Of a DNA stretch of 64,000 bases, positions 17,753 through 25,843 are shown one piece after another. This DNA is from Thiohalomonas denitrificans (GTDB lineage Bacteria > Pseudomonadota > Gammaproteobacteria > Thiohalomonadales > Thiohalomonadaceae), in contig DYFR01000008.1 in NCBI GenBank assembly GCA_020725115.1, forward strand, positions 43,858-107,857. The letters are read 5' to 3'. The notes below the pieces were generated by a model. It searched no databases. It saw nothing but the letters and a program-made list of their open reading frames with translations, and was not told the origin of the DNA. Position numbers and translations under genes: made by a program. The number at the start of each line of letters is the position of its first letter. The stretch's first letter is position 1.

Positions 17753-20524
17753 CTACCACTGATAATCCGCCTCCTTCAGCTTGGCATGCGCCGCCGCCAG
17801 GCGCGCCACCGGGACGCGCGGCGAGGAACAGGACACGTAGTTGAGGCCGGCGTGGTGGCAGAAGCGGATGGTCTCGGGATGGCCGCCCTGCTCGCCGCAG
17901 ATACCCACCTTGAGATCGGGCCGGCCCTTGCGGCCCCAGTCCACGGCGATCCAGATCAGGCGGCCGACGCCCTTCACGTCCAGCACCTCGAAGGGATTGT
18001 CGTCGAGGATATTCTTCTCTGCGTACATGGGCAGGAACTTGTTCTCGGCATCCTCGCGCGAGAACGAAAACGTCGCCTGGGTCAGGTCGTTGGTGCCGAA
18101 GGAGAAGAATTCCGCCGCCTCGGCCATGTGGCCGGCGCGCAGGCAGGCGCGCACCACCTCCATCATGGTGCCGAACTTGAGCGGCACGGTGACACCGTAC
18201 TGCTTCTCCACCTGCGGCTTGATTTCGTCCAGATAGCCGCGCACGATCTCCAGCTCGCGCTTGGTGCAGACGTTGGGCACCATCACCTCCGGATGCACGG
18301 CGATGCCTTCCTTGACGCACTCCGCCGCCGCCTCGCACAGGGCGCGCAGCTGCATCCTGTAGATCTCGGGGTAGGTGATGCCGAGGCGCACGCCGCGATG
18401 GCCCAGCATGGGATTGACCTCCTGCAGCACGCGCACCTTTTTCAGCATGGTCTCGGTGCGGGCAATGGCCTCCTCCACCAGCGAACTGTCACCGAGGATG
18501 CCGAGGCCGCCCTCCAGGCCGGCGGATTTCTCCGGGTGCAACACGCGCAGGGTGGACACCAGCGACTCCACGCCGTGCACCGAACTGCGCAACTGACGCA
18601 GGTGGGTCAGCTCGTCGAGCAGGCGCTGTTCGGTGGGCAGGAATTCGTGGATCGGGGGATCGAGCAGGCGCACGGTCATCGGCCGCGGCGCCATCACGCT
18701 GAGCATTTCCTTGAAGTCGCCGCGCTGCATGGGCAACAGCTTGTCCAGGGCGCGCTGCCGTGCCTCGGTATCTTCGGCCAGGATCATCTCCACCACGATG
18801 GGCAGGCGCTCCTGGGCGTTGAACATGCGCTCGGTGCGGCACAGGCCGATGCCCATGGCGCCGAACTTCACCGCGCGTCGCGCGTCGTTGGGGGTGTCGG
18901 CATTGGCCATCACCTGCAGCTTCGCCACCTCGTCGGCCCAGCCCAGCAGCGTCGCCAGTTCGTCGCTGAACTCCGGCTCCACCGTCGGCACCTTGCCCAG
19001 ATACACCGCGCCGCTGCCGCCGTCGATGGTGAGCACGTCGCCCTCGTGCAGCACATGCTCGCCCACCACCGCGGTGCGCGCCCGGCTGTCCACCTTGACG
19101 CCTTCGGCACCCACCACGCAGGGCTTGCCCATGCCGCGCGCCACCACTGCCGCGTGGGAGGTCTTGCCGCCGCGCGAGGTCAGTACGCCCTGGGCGGCGA
19201 AGAAGCCGTGGATGTCCTCCGGCTTGGTCTCCTCGCGCACCAGGATCACCTTCTCGCCCAGCTTGCCGCGCCGCTCGGCGGTGTCGGCGTCGAACACCAC
19301 ATGACCGCTGGAGGCACCGGGCGAGGCGCCGATGCCGCTGGTGAGGGCATCGCGCTTGTAGCCGGGGTCGAGGCGCGGAAACAGCAACTGTTCGAGCAGG
19401 GTCGGCTGGATGCGCAGCAGGGCCTGATTGCGATCGATGAGGCCTTCCCCAACCATCTCCACCGAGGTGCGCACCATGGCCTGCGCGTTCATCTTGCCGT
19501 TACGCGTCTGCAGGCAGTAGAGCACACCCTTTTCGATGGTGAACTCGAAGTCCTGGATTTCGTGGTAGTGCGCCTCCAGCTTGTTGCGCAGATCCACCAG
19601 CTGACGGAACATCTCCGGCATTTCCTTTTCCATATCCAGGATCGGCTTCGGCGTGCGGATGCCGGCCACCACGTCCTCGCCCTGGGCATTGACCAGGTAC
19701 TCGCCGAACATCAGGTTCTCGCCGGTGCCGGGATTGCGGGTGAAGCCGACGCCGGTGGCGGAGTCGTCGCCCAGGTTGCCGAACACCATGGTCACCACGT
19801 TCACGGCAGTGCCGTTGGCCATCTCCGGGGTGATGTGGAACTCGCGCCGGTAATCCATCGCGCGCTTGCCCATCCAGGAGTTGAACACCGCCTTGATGGC
19901 CAGCTCCAGCTGTTCCATGGGATCGGTGGGAAATGGCTTGCCGGTCTGCTGCTGGACCACCTGCAGGAAACGCTCGCTGATCTCCTTCAGATCACCGGCC
20001 TTGAGACCCACGTCCACCGCCACGCCGGCGCGCTGCTTGACTGCCTCGAAGTGTTCGTCGAAGTGCTCGTCGGCCACGCCCAGCGCCACCTTGCCGAACA
20101 GCTGGATGAAACGGCGGTAGGAGTCGTAGCCGAAACGCTCGTTGTTGCTCTGCTTGATCACGCCCACCAGGGTCTGCGCATTGAGACCGAGGTTGAGGAT
20201 GGTGTCCATCATGCCCGGCATGGACATGGCCGAACCGGAACGCACCGATACCAGCAGGGGATTGTCGGCGCCACCGAAGGTCTTGCCGGTGGCCTTTTCC
20301 AGCGCGGCGATCTGCGTGCGCACCTGGTCCATCACGCCGGGCGGCAGTTCACGCCTGGGATCGGCCAGGTAGGTCAGGCAGGCCTCGGTGCTGATGACGA
20401 AGCCGGGCGGCACGTTGAGACCAATCTGGGTCATCTCGCACAGGTTGGCGCCCTTGCCGCCGAGCAGATGCTTGTTCTTGCCGTCGCCCTCGCTGAAGGC
20501 ATACACGTATTTCTGCGATCCCAT
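17753..20524 (-). CDS. ppdK: Pyruvate, phosphate dikinase
   Basis: 923 residues from the second of two adjacent ATGs (20524), which is 6 bp from AAGGGG; ATG 20527 is nearly as good. Interconverts pyruvate + ATP + Pi and PEP + AMP + PPi. The N-terminal nucleotide-binding domain opens KYVYAFSEGDG..LLGGKGANL. The phosphohistidine domain carries GGKTSHAAVVARG with the swivelling His, and the C-terminal PEP domain shows GICGEQGGHP with the catalytic Cys. The length excludes PEP synthase (about 790). In an autotroph it would supply PEP for gluconeogenesis or use PPi in glycolysis. It is monocistronic, with a hairpin terminator. Confidence 0.97.
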   Translation of the reverse strand: MGSQKYVYAFSEGDGKNKHLLGGKGANLCEMTQIGLNVPPGFVISTEACLTYLADPRRELPPGVMDQVRTQIAALEKATGKTFGGADNPLLVSVRSGSAMSMPGMMDTILNLGLNAQTLVGVIKQSNNERFGYDSYRRFIQLFGKVALGVADEHFDEHFEAVKQRAGVAVDVGLKAGDLKEISERFLQVVQQQTGKPFPTDPMEQLELAIKAVFNSWMGKRAMDYRREFHITPEMANGTAVNVVTMVFGNLGDDSATGVGFTRNPGTGENLMFGEYLVNAQGEDVVAGIRTPKPILDMEKEMPEMFRQLVDLRNKLEAHYHEIQDFEFTIEKGVLYCLQTRNGKMNAQAMVRTSVEMVGEGLIDRNQALLRIQPTLLEQLLFPRLDPGYKRDALTSGIGASPGASSGHVVFDADTAERRGKLGEKVILVREETKPEDIHGFFAAQGVLTSRGGKTSHAAVVARGMGKPCVVGAEGVKVDSRARTAVVGEHVLHEGDVLTIDGGSGAVYLGKVPTVEPEFSDELATLLGWADEVAKLQVMANADTPNDARRAVKFGAMGIGLCRTERMFNAQERLPIVVEMILAEDTEARQRALDKLLPMQRGDFKEMLSVMAPRPMTVRLLDPPIHEFLPTEQRLLDELTHLRQLRSSVHGVESLVSTLRVLHPEKSAGLEGGLGILGDSSLVEEAIARTETMLKKVRVLQEVNPMLGHRGVRLGITYPEIYRMQLRALCEAAAECVKEGIAVHPEVMVPNVCTKRELEIVRGYLDEIKPQVEKQYGVTVPLKFGTMMEVVRACLRAGHMAEAAEFFSFGTNDLTQATFSFSREDAENKFLPMYAEKNILDDNPFEVLDVKGVGRLIWIAVDWGRKGRPDLKVGICGEQGGHPETIRFCHHAGLNYVSCSSPRVPVARLAAAHAKLKEADYQW

Positions 20525-20635
20525 CATCGACCCCTTGGTGTTTGTTATTGACCGTCCTGGTTACGGCAGCCGCAGCAGATAAGGTAGCCCCATAAACAGG
20601 GGGCGGCAATGGGGACTGAGGGGAGAAAACTGCCG

Positions 20636-22003
20636 TCAGAGGGCGGCGCGTGTCTGCATCGCGTCGTACTCGGCCTGGAAGAAAAACGCCTTCTCACCCA
20701 GGGCCGGATGCAGGTCATCCAGCCAGGTGGCCTGCGGGTCAAAACGGGCAAAGAACGGCCGCTGTACCCAGTCGGGATTGCGTCCCTGAATGAAGCGCAA
20801 CACGAATACCTGCTCGCCGCCGATCTCTGCCACGCCCTGCACCTCCACCTTGCCGGGGCCGGCACTCATGGACGGGCCGCGCACGGTGCGTGCCACACCT
20901 GAGACCTGCTGGATGGCGGCACGGTAGATTTCCCAGGCACGCACCAGCGGCACCTCGAAATAGCGCCGTGCACCGGTGTCGCGCTCCACGAACATGTAAT
21001 AGGGCACGATGCCGAGACTGACCTGGGTCTGCCACAGCCGCGCCCACACTTCCGCAGAGTCATTGATGTGCGCCACCAGCGGCGACTGACTGCGAATCAC
21101 CACGCCGGTGTCACGCAGACGCCGCACCGCCTCACGGGCTATGGGCGTGTCCAGTTCGCGCCAGTGGTTGTAATGGGCCATCACCGCCACATGCTTGCCC
21201 TTGCGCACCAGCCGCTCCAGCAGGCGCAGCAGATCATCGGCGTCCTCGTCGAGCACAAAGCGCTGCGGCCAGAATGACAGCGCCTTGGTACCGATGCGCA
21301 GGGTCTGTATGTGTTCGAACTCCGGCTGCAGCAACGGCTCCAGATAGGCGGCCAGGTGCCGGGTCTTCATCACCATGGGGTCACCGCCGGTCAGCAACAG
21401 ATCCGTCACCTCATGGTGTTGCTTGAGGTAGCGGTGCAGCAGTGTGGCCTCGTGGGAGGCGATACGCAGCTCCTTGTCGCCGATGAACTGCGCCCAGCGG
21501 AAGCAGAAGGTGCAATAGGCGTGGCAGGTCTGCCCCTGGCTGGGAAAGAACAGCACCGTCTCACGATACTTGTGCTGCATGCCCTCCAGGCGCTTGTCAT
21601 CCAGGCGCGGCACATTGAGCAGGCGTTGCCCGGCCGGATGCGGATTGAGCTTCTGGCGGATTTCCTGGACCACGGCGCGGAGCTGCGCCGGATCGACCTG
21701 CGCATCGAGCAAGGCGGCCATGCGCTCGAAATCCTCCGGTGCCAGCATGCCCGGCTGGGGAAAGGTGAGCTGGAAGATGGGGTCGTCCGGAATGTTGTCC
21801 CAGTCAATCAGCTCCTCGACAATGTAGCGGTTGACGCGGAACGGCAGTACCTGTGCCACCGCGTGCATGCTACGGCGCAGCTCCGCCGGCAGGCGTTGCA
21901 GTTGCGGGATCTGCTCCAGCTGGCGCTCGGTATAGACCTGAAACTGCTCCACTGCGGTAAGGGGGTGGAGTGTACGGGCCCCCGGATTTCTGACTTGGCT
22001 CAT
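20636..22003 (-). CDS. KamA family radical SAM protein (lysine 2,3-aminomutase-like)
   Basis: 455 residues from ATG 22003, with GAGG 8 bp upstream; the longer frame to 22147 is not family-like. The radical SAM cluster motif CHAYCTFC coordinates a 4Fe-4S cluster, LLTGGDP is the SAM-binding GGD segment, and GPGK near the C-terminus matches the PLP lysine of lysine aminomutases. Such enzymes shift an amino group from carbon 2 to 3 of lysine or a related amino acid. It is longer than EpmB (about 340), the EF-P-modifying relative, so a free amino acid or osmolyte precursor (for example beta-lysine) is possible. No acetyltransferase follows, so the substrate is unresolved. The upstream region holds two palindromes. 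Confidence 0.85.
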   Translation of the reverse strand: MSQVRNPGARTLHPLTAVEQFQVYTERQLEQIPQLQRLPAELRRSMHAVAQVLPFRVNRYIVEELIDWDNIPDDPIFQLTFPQPGMLAPEDFERMAALLDAQVDPAQLRAVVQEIRQKLNPHPAGQRLLNVPRLDDKRLEGMQHKYRETVLFFPSQGQTCHAYCTFCFRWAQFIGDKELRIASHEATLLHRYLKQHHEVTDLLLTGGDPMVMKTRHLAAYLEPLLQPEFEHIQTLRIGTKALSFWPQRFVLDEDADDLLRLLERLVRKGKHVAVMAHYNHWRELDTPIAREAVRRLRDTGVVIRSQSPLVAHINDSAEVWARLWQTQVSLGIVPYYMFVERDTGARRYFEVPLVRAWEIYRAAIQQVSGVARTVRGPSMSAGPGKVEVQGVAEIGGEQVFVLRFIQGRNPDWVQRPFFARFDPQATWLDDLHPALGEKAFFFQAEYDAMQTRAAL

Positions 22004-22396
22004 CTGCTTACCTCGTATCTGCCGACAACAACTGCCGATAGAGTTCGCATAGGAAAACGGGAACGAAAACCATCCCGGGCAACCGGGGCGCTGGCGCGAC
22101 GTTTCCTGTTTGCACTGCATGAATGCGCTGGGCGCGGGATCCGGCATGACCGGACAAGAATAGTGCAGCTATGTGACAATCTGTGTCCGCGGGTGGGTTC
22201 GGTACTGCAGTGCAGTACCCAGCGGCCGGGGTATTGTACCCGATCGTGACCGACGACCCAATCCTCCATGGTTTCGTCATGAATGCCGTCTTTTCACGGC
22301 AATTACCCGCACGATAACATTCGTTACTTGAAATTCATTTGAGCACGCCCAGATCTGCGGTACACGCATCATTACAACCTGGATCCCGAAACCACC
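22004..22396. other. 393-bp divergent intergenic region with palindromes
   Basis: Gene-free space between kamA-like (minus) and the sulfurtransferase (plus). It contains the palindrome at 22201-22219, a weaker one at 22229-22241, and an AT-richer stretch around 22290-22340 that may hold promoters. No small ORF with a credible ribosome site and no RNA gene was recognised. Confidence 0.6.
22201..22219. promoter_or_regulatory. 19-bp palindrome upstream of the KamA-type gene
   Basis: GGTACTGCA-G-TGCAGTACC is a perfect palindrome with a 1-nt centre. Ten bp further, GGGTA-TTG-TACCC repeats the GTAC theme. The spacing and symmetry suit a dimeric regulator or operator pair. No regulator gene is adjacent. 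Confidence 0.45.
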
Positions 22397-23215
22397 ATGT
22401 CCGACACCACTCTGCCCCTCCTGCTCGAACCTGAAGCGCTGGAGCCGCTGCTGGGGACGCCAAACCTGCTGCTGGTCGATCTGAGCCGGGCCGACATCCA
22501 TGTGCAGTATCACATCCCCGGTGCCGTGCACCTGGAGTACAACCAGATCGTGCGCATGGCCCCGCCGGTGGGCGGCCTGTTGCCGGACGAGGCACAATTG
22601 AATGCAGTGCTCTCCGCCATCGGGCTAACGCCGGACAGCCACGTAGTGGCCTACGACGATGAGGGCGGCGGCAAGGCCTGCCGTCTGTTGTGGACACTGG
22701 AGGCACTGGGCCACACCCGCTATTCCCTGCTCGACGGTGGTCTGCACGCCTGGGCCAACGAGGGGCATGAGCTGACGCGTGAACCGACACAGCTGATCCC
22801 TTCCCGCTGCACCGTACAGTTCATAACCGGCGGCGTGGTCGCCGACACCGCCTACATCATGAACCACCTGGGCGACACCAGCCATGCCCTGCTCGATGCC
22901 CGCACGGCACTGGAATATCGTGGTCTGCAGCGTTATGCGGTCCGCGGCGGTCACATCCCCGGCGCCATCAACTTCGAATGGACCGAGGCCATGGATCAGG
23001 AACGCAACCTGCGCCTGAAACCGGCGGCAGTTCTGCGCCGGCAGCTGGAGGGGATGGGGATTACAAAGGACAAGACCGTGGTGGCCTACTGCCAGACCCA
23101 CCACCGCTCCGCCCACACCTGGTTCATGCTCAAATGGCTGGGTTATCAGGCCAAGGGCTACGAAGGTTCCTGGTCCGACTGGGGCAACCGGGAAGACACG
23201 CCGGTGGAAAACTAG
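22397..23215 (+). CDS. Sulfurtransferase with two rhodanese domains
   Basis: 272 residues, cytoplasmic, no signal peptide. The N-terminal rhodanese domain (about 8-125) has Asp/Gly at the active-site loop (VAYDDEGGGKA) and is catalytically inactive, as is usual. The C-terminal domain (about 150-265) carries the active Cys in VAYCQTHHRS, a loop different from the CRxGx(R/T) loops of thiosulfate and mercaptopyruvate sulfurtransferases. It transfers sulfane sulfur between thiosulfate or persulfides and an acceptor, which fits a sulfur oxidiser. The donor and acceptor cannot be deduced. It is convergent with the S24 protein across a large repeat array. Confidence 0.93.
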   Translation: MSDTTLPLLLEPEALEPLLGTPNLLLVDLSRADIHVQYHIPGAVHLEYNQIVRMAPPVGGLLPDEAQLNAVLSAIGLTPDSHVVAYDDEGGGKACRLLWTLEALGHTRYSLLDGGLHAWANEGHELTREPTQLIPSRCTVQFITGGVVADTAYIMNHLGDTSHALLDARTALEYRGLQRYAVRGGHIPGAINFEWTEAMDQERNLRLKPAAVLRRQLEGMGITKDKTVVAYCQTHHRSAHTWFMLKWLGYQAKGYEGSWSDWGNREDTPVEN

Positions 23216-23360
23216 TTACAAGTTGCAAGTTACAAGTTGCAAGTTGCAAGTTACAAGTTGCAAGTTGCAAGCGGAGGAACTCACTGCGCTCGTACTTTTT
23301 GAATCAAAAACACCGTGCGCGCAGCGCACACATTCACTTGTAACTTGCCACTTGCAACTG
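23216..23360. repeat. Intergenic array, GCAAGTT/ACAAGTT family with palindromic spacer
   Basis: Starts directly at the sulfurtransferase stop. Seven 7-bp units (ACAAGTT or GCAAGTT) occupy 23218-23266. The inverse units (CACTTGTAACTTGCCACTTG) lie at 23335-23359 and end next to the S24 gene stop. The 63-bp spacer holds two further palindromes, TTTTTGA-A-TCAAAAA (23296-23310) and GTGCGC-GCA-GCGCAC (23315-23329), making this the most elaborate array in the window. Confidence 0.95.
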
Positions 23361-23363
23361 CCT

Positions 23364-23825
23364 TCAAGCCGTCCTTATCACCCCGGTAACGATACCGAGG
23401 ATCTGAACCTCTTCATTGCGCAGAAAGATGGGCTGCATATCGGGATTGGCCGGCTGCAGGCGGATACCGTCGCGCTCGACGTAGAATTTTTTCAGCGTCA
23501 CCTGCTCACCATTGATCATTACCACCACCGACTGGCCGTTGGCTGCACTTTCGCGCTTTTCGATGATGACAATATCGCCGTCCTGGATGTTGTCCTCGAT
23601 CATGGAATGCCCACGCACGCGCAGGGCATAGGTGTTCTTGCGCACCATATTGGCAGGAACCGCCACACGCTCCTGATTTTCATTCAGCTCCACCGGATTG
23701 CCCGCGCTGATGTATCCGAGCAGCGGTACCTCCACCATATCCATGACGGCCATCTCCACCGCCTCCAGTTCAGGCGACCACACCGGGTGTGCGTGTTTGG
23801 GAATCAGCAGGCTGACATTGGACAT
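23364..23825 (-). CDS. LexA/UmuD-like S24 family protein lacking a DNA-binding domain
   Basis: 153 residues from ATG 23825, with AGGAG 10 bp upstream. The S24 fold is complete: a self-cleavage site region GYISAGNP near residue 40, nucleophile Ser in RGHSMIED near 73, and general-base Lys in GEQVTLKKFY near 110. Only about 35 residues precede the cleavage site, too few for the LexA winged helix, so the size resembles UmuD (139). No umuC follows and no SOS operator is visible upstream. It may be an orphan UmuD-like subunit, an anti-repressor, or a LexA-fold regulator acting through protein contacts. It is convergent with the sulfurtransferase and divergent from sco. Confidence 0.8.
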   Translation of the reverse strand: MSNVSLLIPKHAHPVWSPELEAVEMAVMDMVEVPLLGYISAGNPVELNENQERVAVPANMVRKNTYALRVRGHSMIEDNIQDGDIVIIEKRESAANGQSVVVMINGEQVTLKKFYVERDGIRLQPANPDMQPIFLRNEEVQILGIVTGVIRTA

Positions 23826-23929
23826 AGACGACACTCCTTGGGGTTCTTTCCCCGTAACTTACTTGCCCCGACCGGACAAAGCAACCCGACGATGACCGCG
23901 AGGCAAACTGATGCGATAATCAACCGCTC

Positions 23930-24580
23930 ATGGAAAAACTGCGCATCTCCCTGCTGTTCATCATCATCGCGACGCTGAGCGCCGCGCTGTTCTGGCTCTG
24001 GTTCGACAGGGCACGCGAGGAAACCCCTGCTGCTGCGTCCGTGCCCCATGAACTGGCCGGCATCGTATTGTCCCAGCCCAAGGAGCTTCCCACATTCACC
24101 CTGCGAGACTTCGACGGCAATATCATCGCACCAGACTGGTTCAGGGGGCAGTGGACCTTCGTCTTCTTTGGCTACACCCACTGTCCCGATATCTGCCCGA
24201 CCACCCTGTACACCCTGCAGCAGGTGCGCCGGCAACTGGGGCGAACCGCGGAAATCCAGGCCGATACCCGCTTTCTTTTCGTCACTCTGGATCCACAGCG
24301 GGACAGTCCGGACATCCTCAAGGGCTATGTGCAGCACTTTGATACGGCCTTTCTTGCCGCCAGCACCGATCACGCCACACTCGGCATGCTGACCGCGGCA
24401 CTGAACATTGCCTATGCCATCGAGCACGAGCCCGGCAGCGACAACTATGTGGTCAACCACAGCGCAGCCATCCTGCTCATCGACGCGCAGGGTCGCTATC
24501 ATGCCCGCTACACCCCGACACAAAGCGCCACCATAATCAGCAATACCTATCGCACCCTCCGCGACCTCCACCACCGCTAA
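23930..24580 (+). CDS. SCO1/SenC family copper protein
   Basis: 216 residues. An N-terminal membrane anchor (about 6-24) leads to a periplasmic thioredoxin-like domain with the copper-binding CPDIC motif (in YTHCPDICPT) and the distal His ligand in NYVVNHSAAI. SCO proteins deliver copper to the CuA centre of cytochrome c oxidase or keep its cysteines reduced. No oxidase gene is in the window, so the client is elsewhere. psd follows 12 bp later on the same strand, likely in one transcript. No TlpA-type WCxxC site is present, which separates it from the thioredoxin at 6033. Confidence 0.95.
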   Translation: MEKLRISLLFIIIATLSAALFWLWFDRAREETPAAASVPHELAGIVLSQPKELPTFTLRDFDGNIIAPDWFRGQWTFVFFGYTHCPDICPTTLYTLQQVRRQLGRTAEIQADTRFLFVTLDPQRDSPDILKGYVQHFDTAFLAASTDHATLGMLTAALNIAYAIEHEPGSDNYVVNHSAAILLIDAQGRYHARYTPTQSATIISNTYRTLRDLHHR

Positions 24581-24592
24581 CGAGCCACTTTC

Positions 24593-25498
24593 ATGGAACA
24601 GCCCACACCCGTCCCGCTGATGGATTACCTCAAGACCTGGCCGCAATACCTGTTGCCCGGCCATTTGCTGTCACGCCTGATGCAGGGACTGACCCGCATA
24701 CGCTGGGCCCCCTTCCGCGTATCCTTTACCGACTGGTTCGTCACCCGCTTCCAGGTCGACATGGACGAGGCCCTGGAGCCGGATCCGCATGCCTATGAGC
24801 ACTTCAATGCCTTCTTCACCCGCGCCCTGAAGCCGGAGGCCCGTACGGTGGTGGACGGGCCCTACGACATTGCCTGCCCGGTGGATGGCGCCGTCAGCCA
24901 GGCGGGGGCCATCGAGGACGGCCGCCTGCTCCAGGCCAAGGGCCATGACTTTGGTCTGCTGCAACTGCTCGGCGGCTCGGAAAAGCGCGCTGCCCCCTTC
25001 CAGGGCGGCAGCTTCGCCACCCTCTACCTGTCACCACGCGACTATCACCGCATCCATATGCCCCTGGACGGTACCCTGCGCGAGATGGTGCATATTCCGG
25101 GGCGCCTGTTCTCCGTCAACGCCGTCACCGCGCGCATGGTGCCGGGGCTGTTCGCCCGCAATGAACGGGTGGTGGCACTGTTCGACACTGCAGCCGGACC
25201 GATGGCCATGATCCTGGTCGGTGCCGTCTTCGTCGGCAGCATTGAAACCGTATGGAGCGGCGTGGTGACGCCCCCCGCCGGACGGGTTGTACGTCGGTGG
25301 CGTTACGACAACACGGATACCCCGGTACAGCTGACACGCGGCGAGGAGATGGGCCGCTTCAACATGGGTTCGACGGTCATCGTGCTGTTTGGGCCGCAGG
25401 CACTGGACTGGTCCGAGTCCATCAGGCCCGAGGCCGCAGTGCGCATGGGCCAGCGCCTGGGTACACGCCGCCTGGCCGGCACCCCGGAGACCCAGTAA
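24593..25498 (+). CDS. psd: Phosphatidylserine decarboxylase proenzyme
   Basis: 301 residues. Converts phosphatidylserine to phosphatidylethanolamine at the inner membrane. The proenzyme cleaves itself between Gly and Ser to make the pyruvoyl group; the site is MGST here (in RFNMGSTVIVLFG near residue 258) instead of the usual LGST, a conservative change. The conserved charge-relay segments FNAFFTR, CPVDGAVSQ and YHRIHMP are all present. Length and layout match the bacterial class I enzyme. It lies 12 bp after sco, with no clear Shine-Dalgarno, so coupling to sco translation is likely. Confidence 0.97.
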   Translation: MEQPTPVPLMDYLKTWPQYLLPGHLLSRLMQGLTRIRWAPFRVSFTDWFVTRFQVDMDEALEPDPHAYEHFNAFFTRALKPEARTVVDGPYDIACPVDGAVSQAGAIEDGRLLQAKGHDFGLLQLLGGSEKRAAPFQGGSFATLYLSPRDYHRIHMPLDGTLREMVHIPGRLFSVNAVTARMVPGLFARNERVVALFDTAAGPMAMILVGAVFVGSIETVWSGVVTPPAGRVVRRWRYDNTDTPVQLTRGEEMGRFNMGSTVIVLFGPQALDWSESIRPEAAVRMGQRLGTRRLAGTPETQ

Positions 25499-25552
25499 CG
25501 TACTGGGGATTGGCTATACTTCACGGCAAGCCCTGTAAGAAGGAGCCTGCAC

Positions 25553-25747
25553 ATGAAGCATGCCATCCCGGACAAACCCGTGCCCACCGAACCAGAACTC
25601 ATTCGGTGCGAGATATGCCTGACCGAGATCCCGGGTTCAGTCGCCAGCAACGCAGAAGGCCCTGACTACGTGCATCATTTCTGTGGACTGGACTGTCTCG
25701 CCCGCTGGCGCGCCTGCACCAAAACCGCCACGCCATCGGCCTGCTGA
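25553..25747 (+). CDS. DUF3330-type small zinc-finger protein
   Basis: 64 residues with a strong AAGGAG ribosome site. Two cysteine pairs (CEIC near residue 20 and CGLDC near 45) together with HHF make a treble-clef-like metal site, matching the DUF3330 pattern CEVC..EIP..HFCGLxC. Function unknown; relatives occur on plasmids and in mercury transposons as well as chromosomally in sulfur oxidisers. It sits 54 bp after psd and 96 bp before the PilZ-like gene. A -10-like TATACT lies at 25515-25520 but no -35 is convincing. Confidence 0.75.
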   Translation: MKHAIPDKPVPTEPELIRCEICLTEIPGSVASNAEGPDYVHHFCGLDCLARWRACTKTATPSAC

Positions 25748-25843
25748 TGCGGCAGGATGTTGATTGCCGATGATATTTTGCCCTTGAGTTGATATGCTAC
25801 CGCGTGGCATTAACACCACGTTCGTTCAACCCGAGGATGCTGC

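Noticed and set aside
17702..20551. 949-codon open frame antisense to ppdK
   Set aside because: His/Gln/Leu-rich shadow translation without domains; ppdK is complete on the other strand.
23826..23929. SOS operator upstream of the S24 protein
   Set aside because: No CTG-N10-CAG with an AT-rich centre was found in this space.
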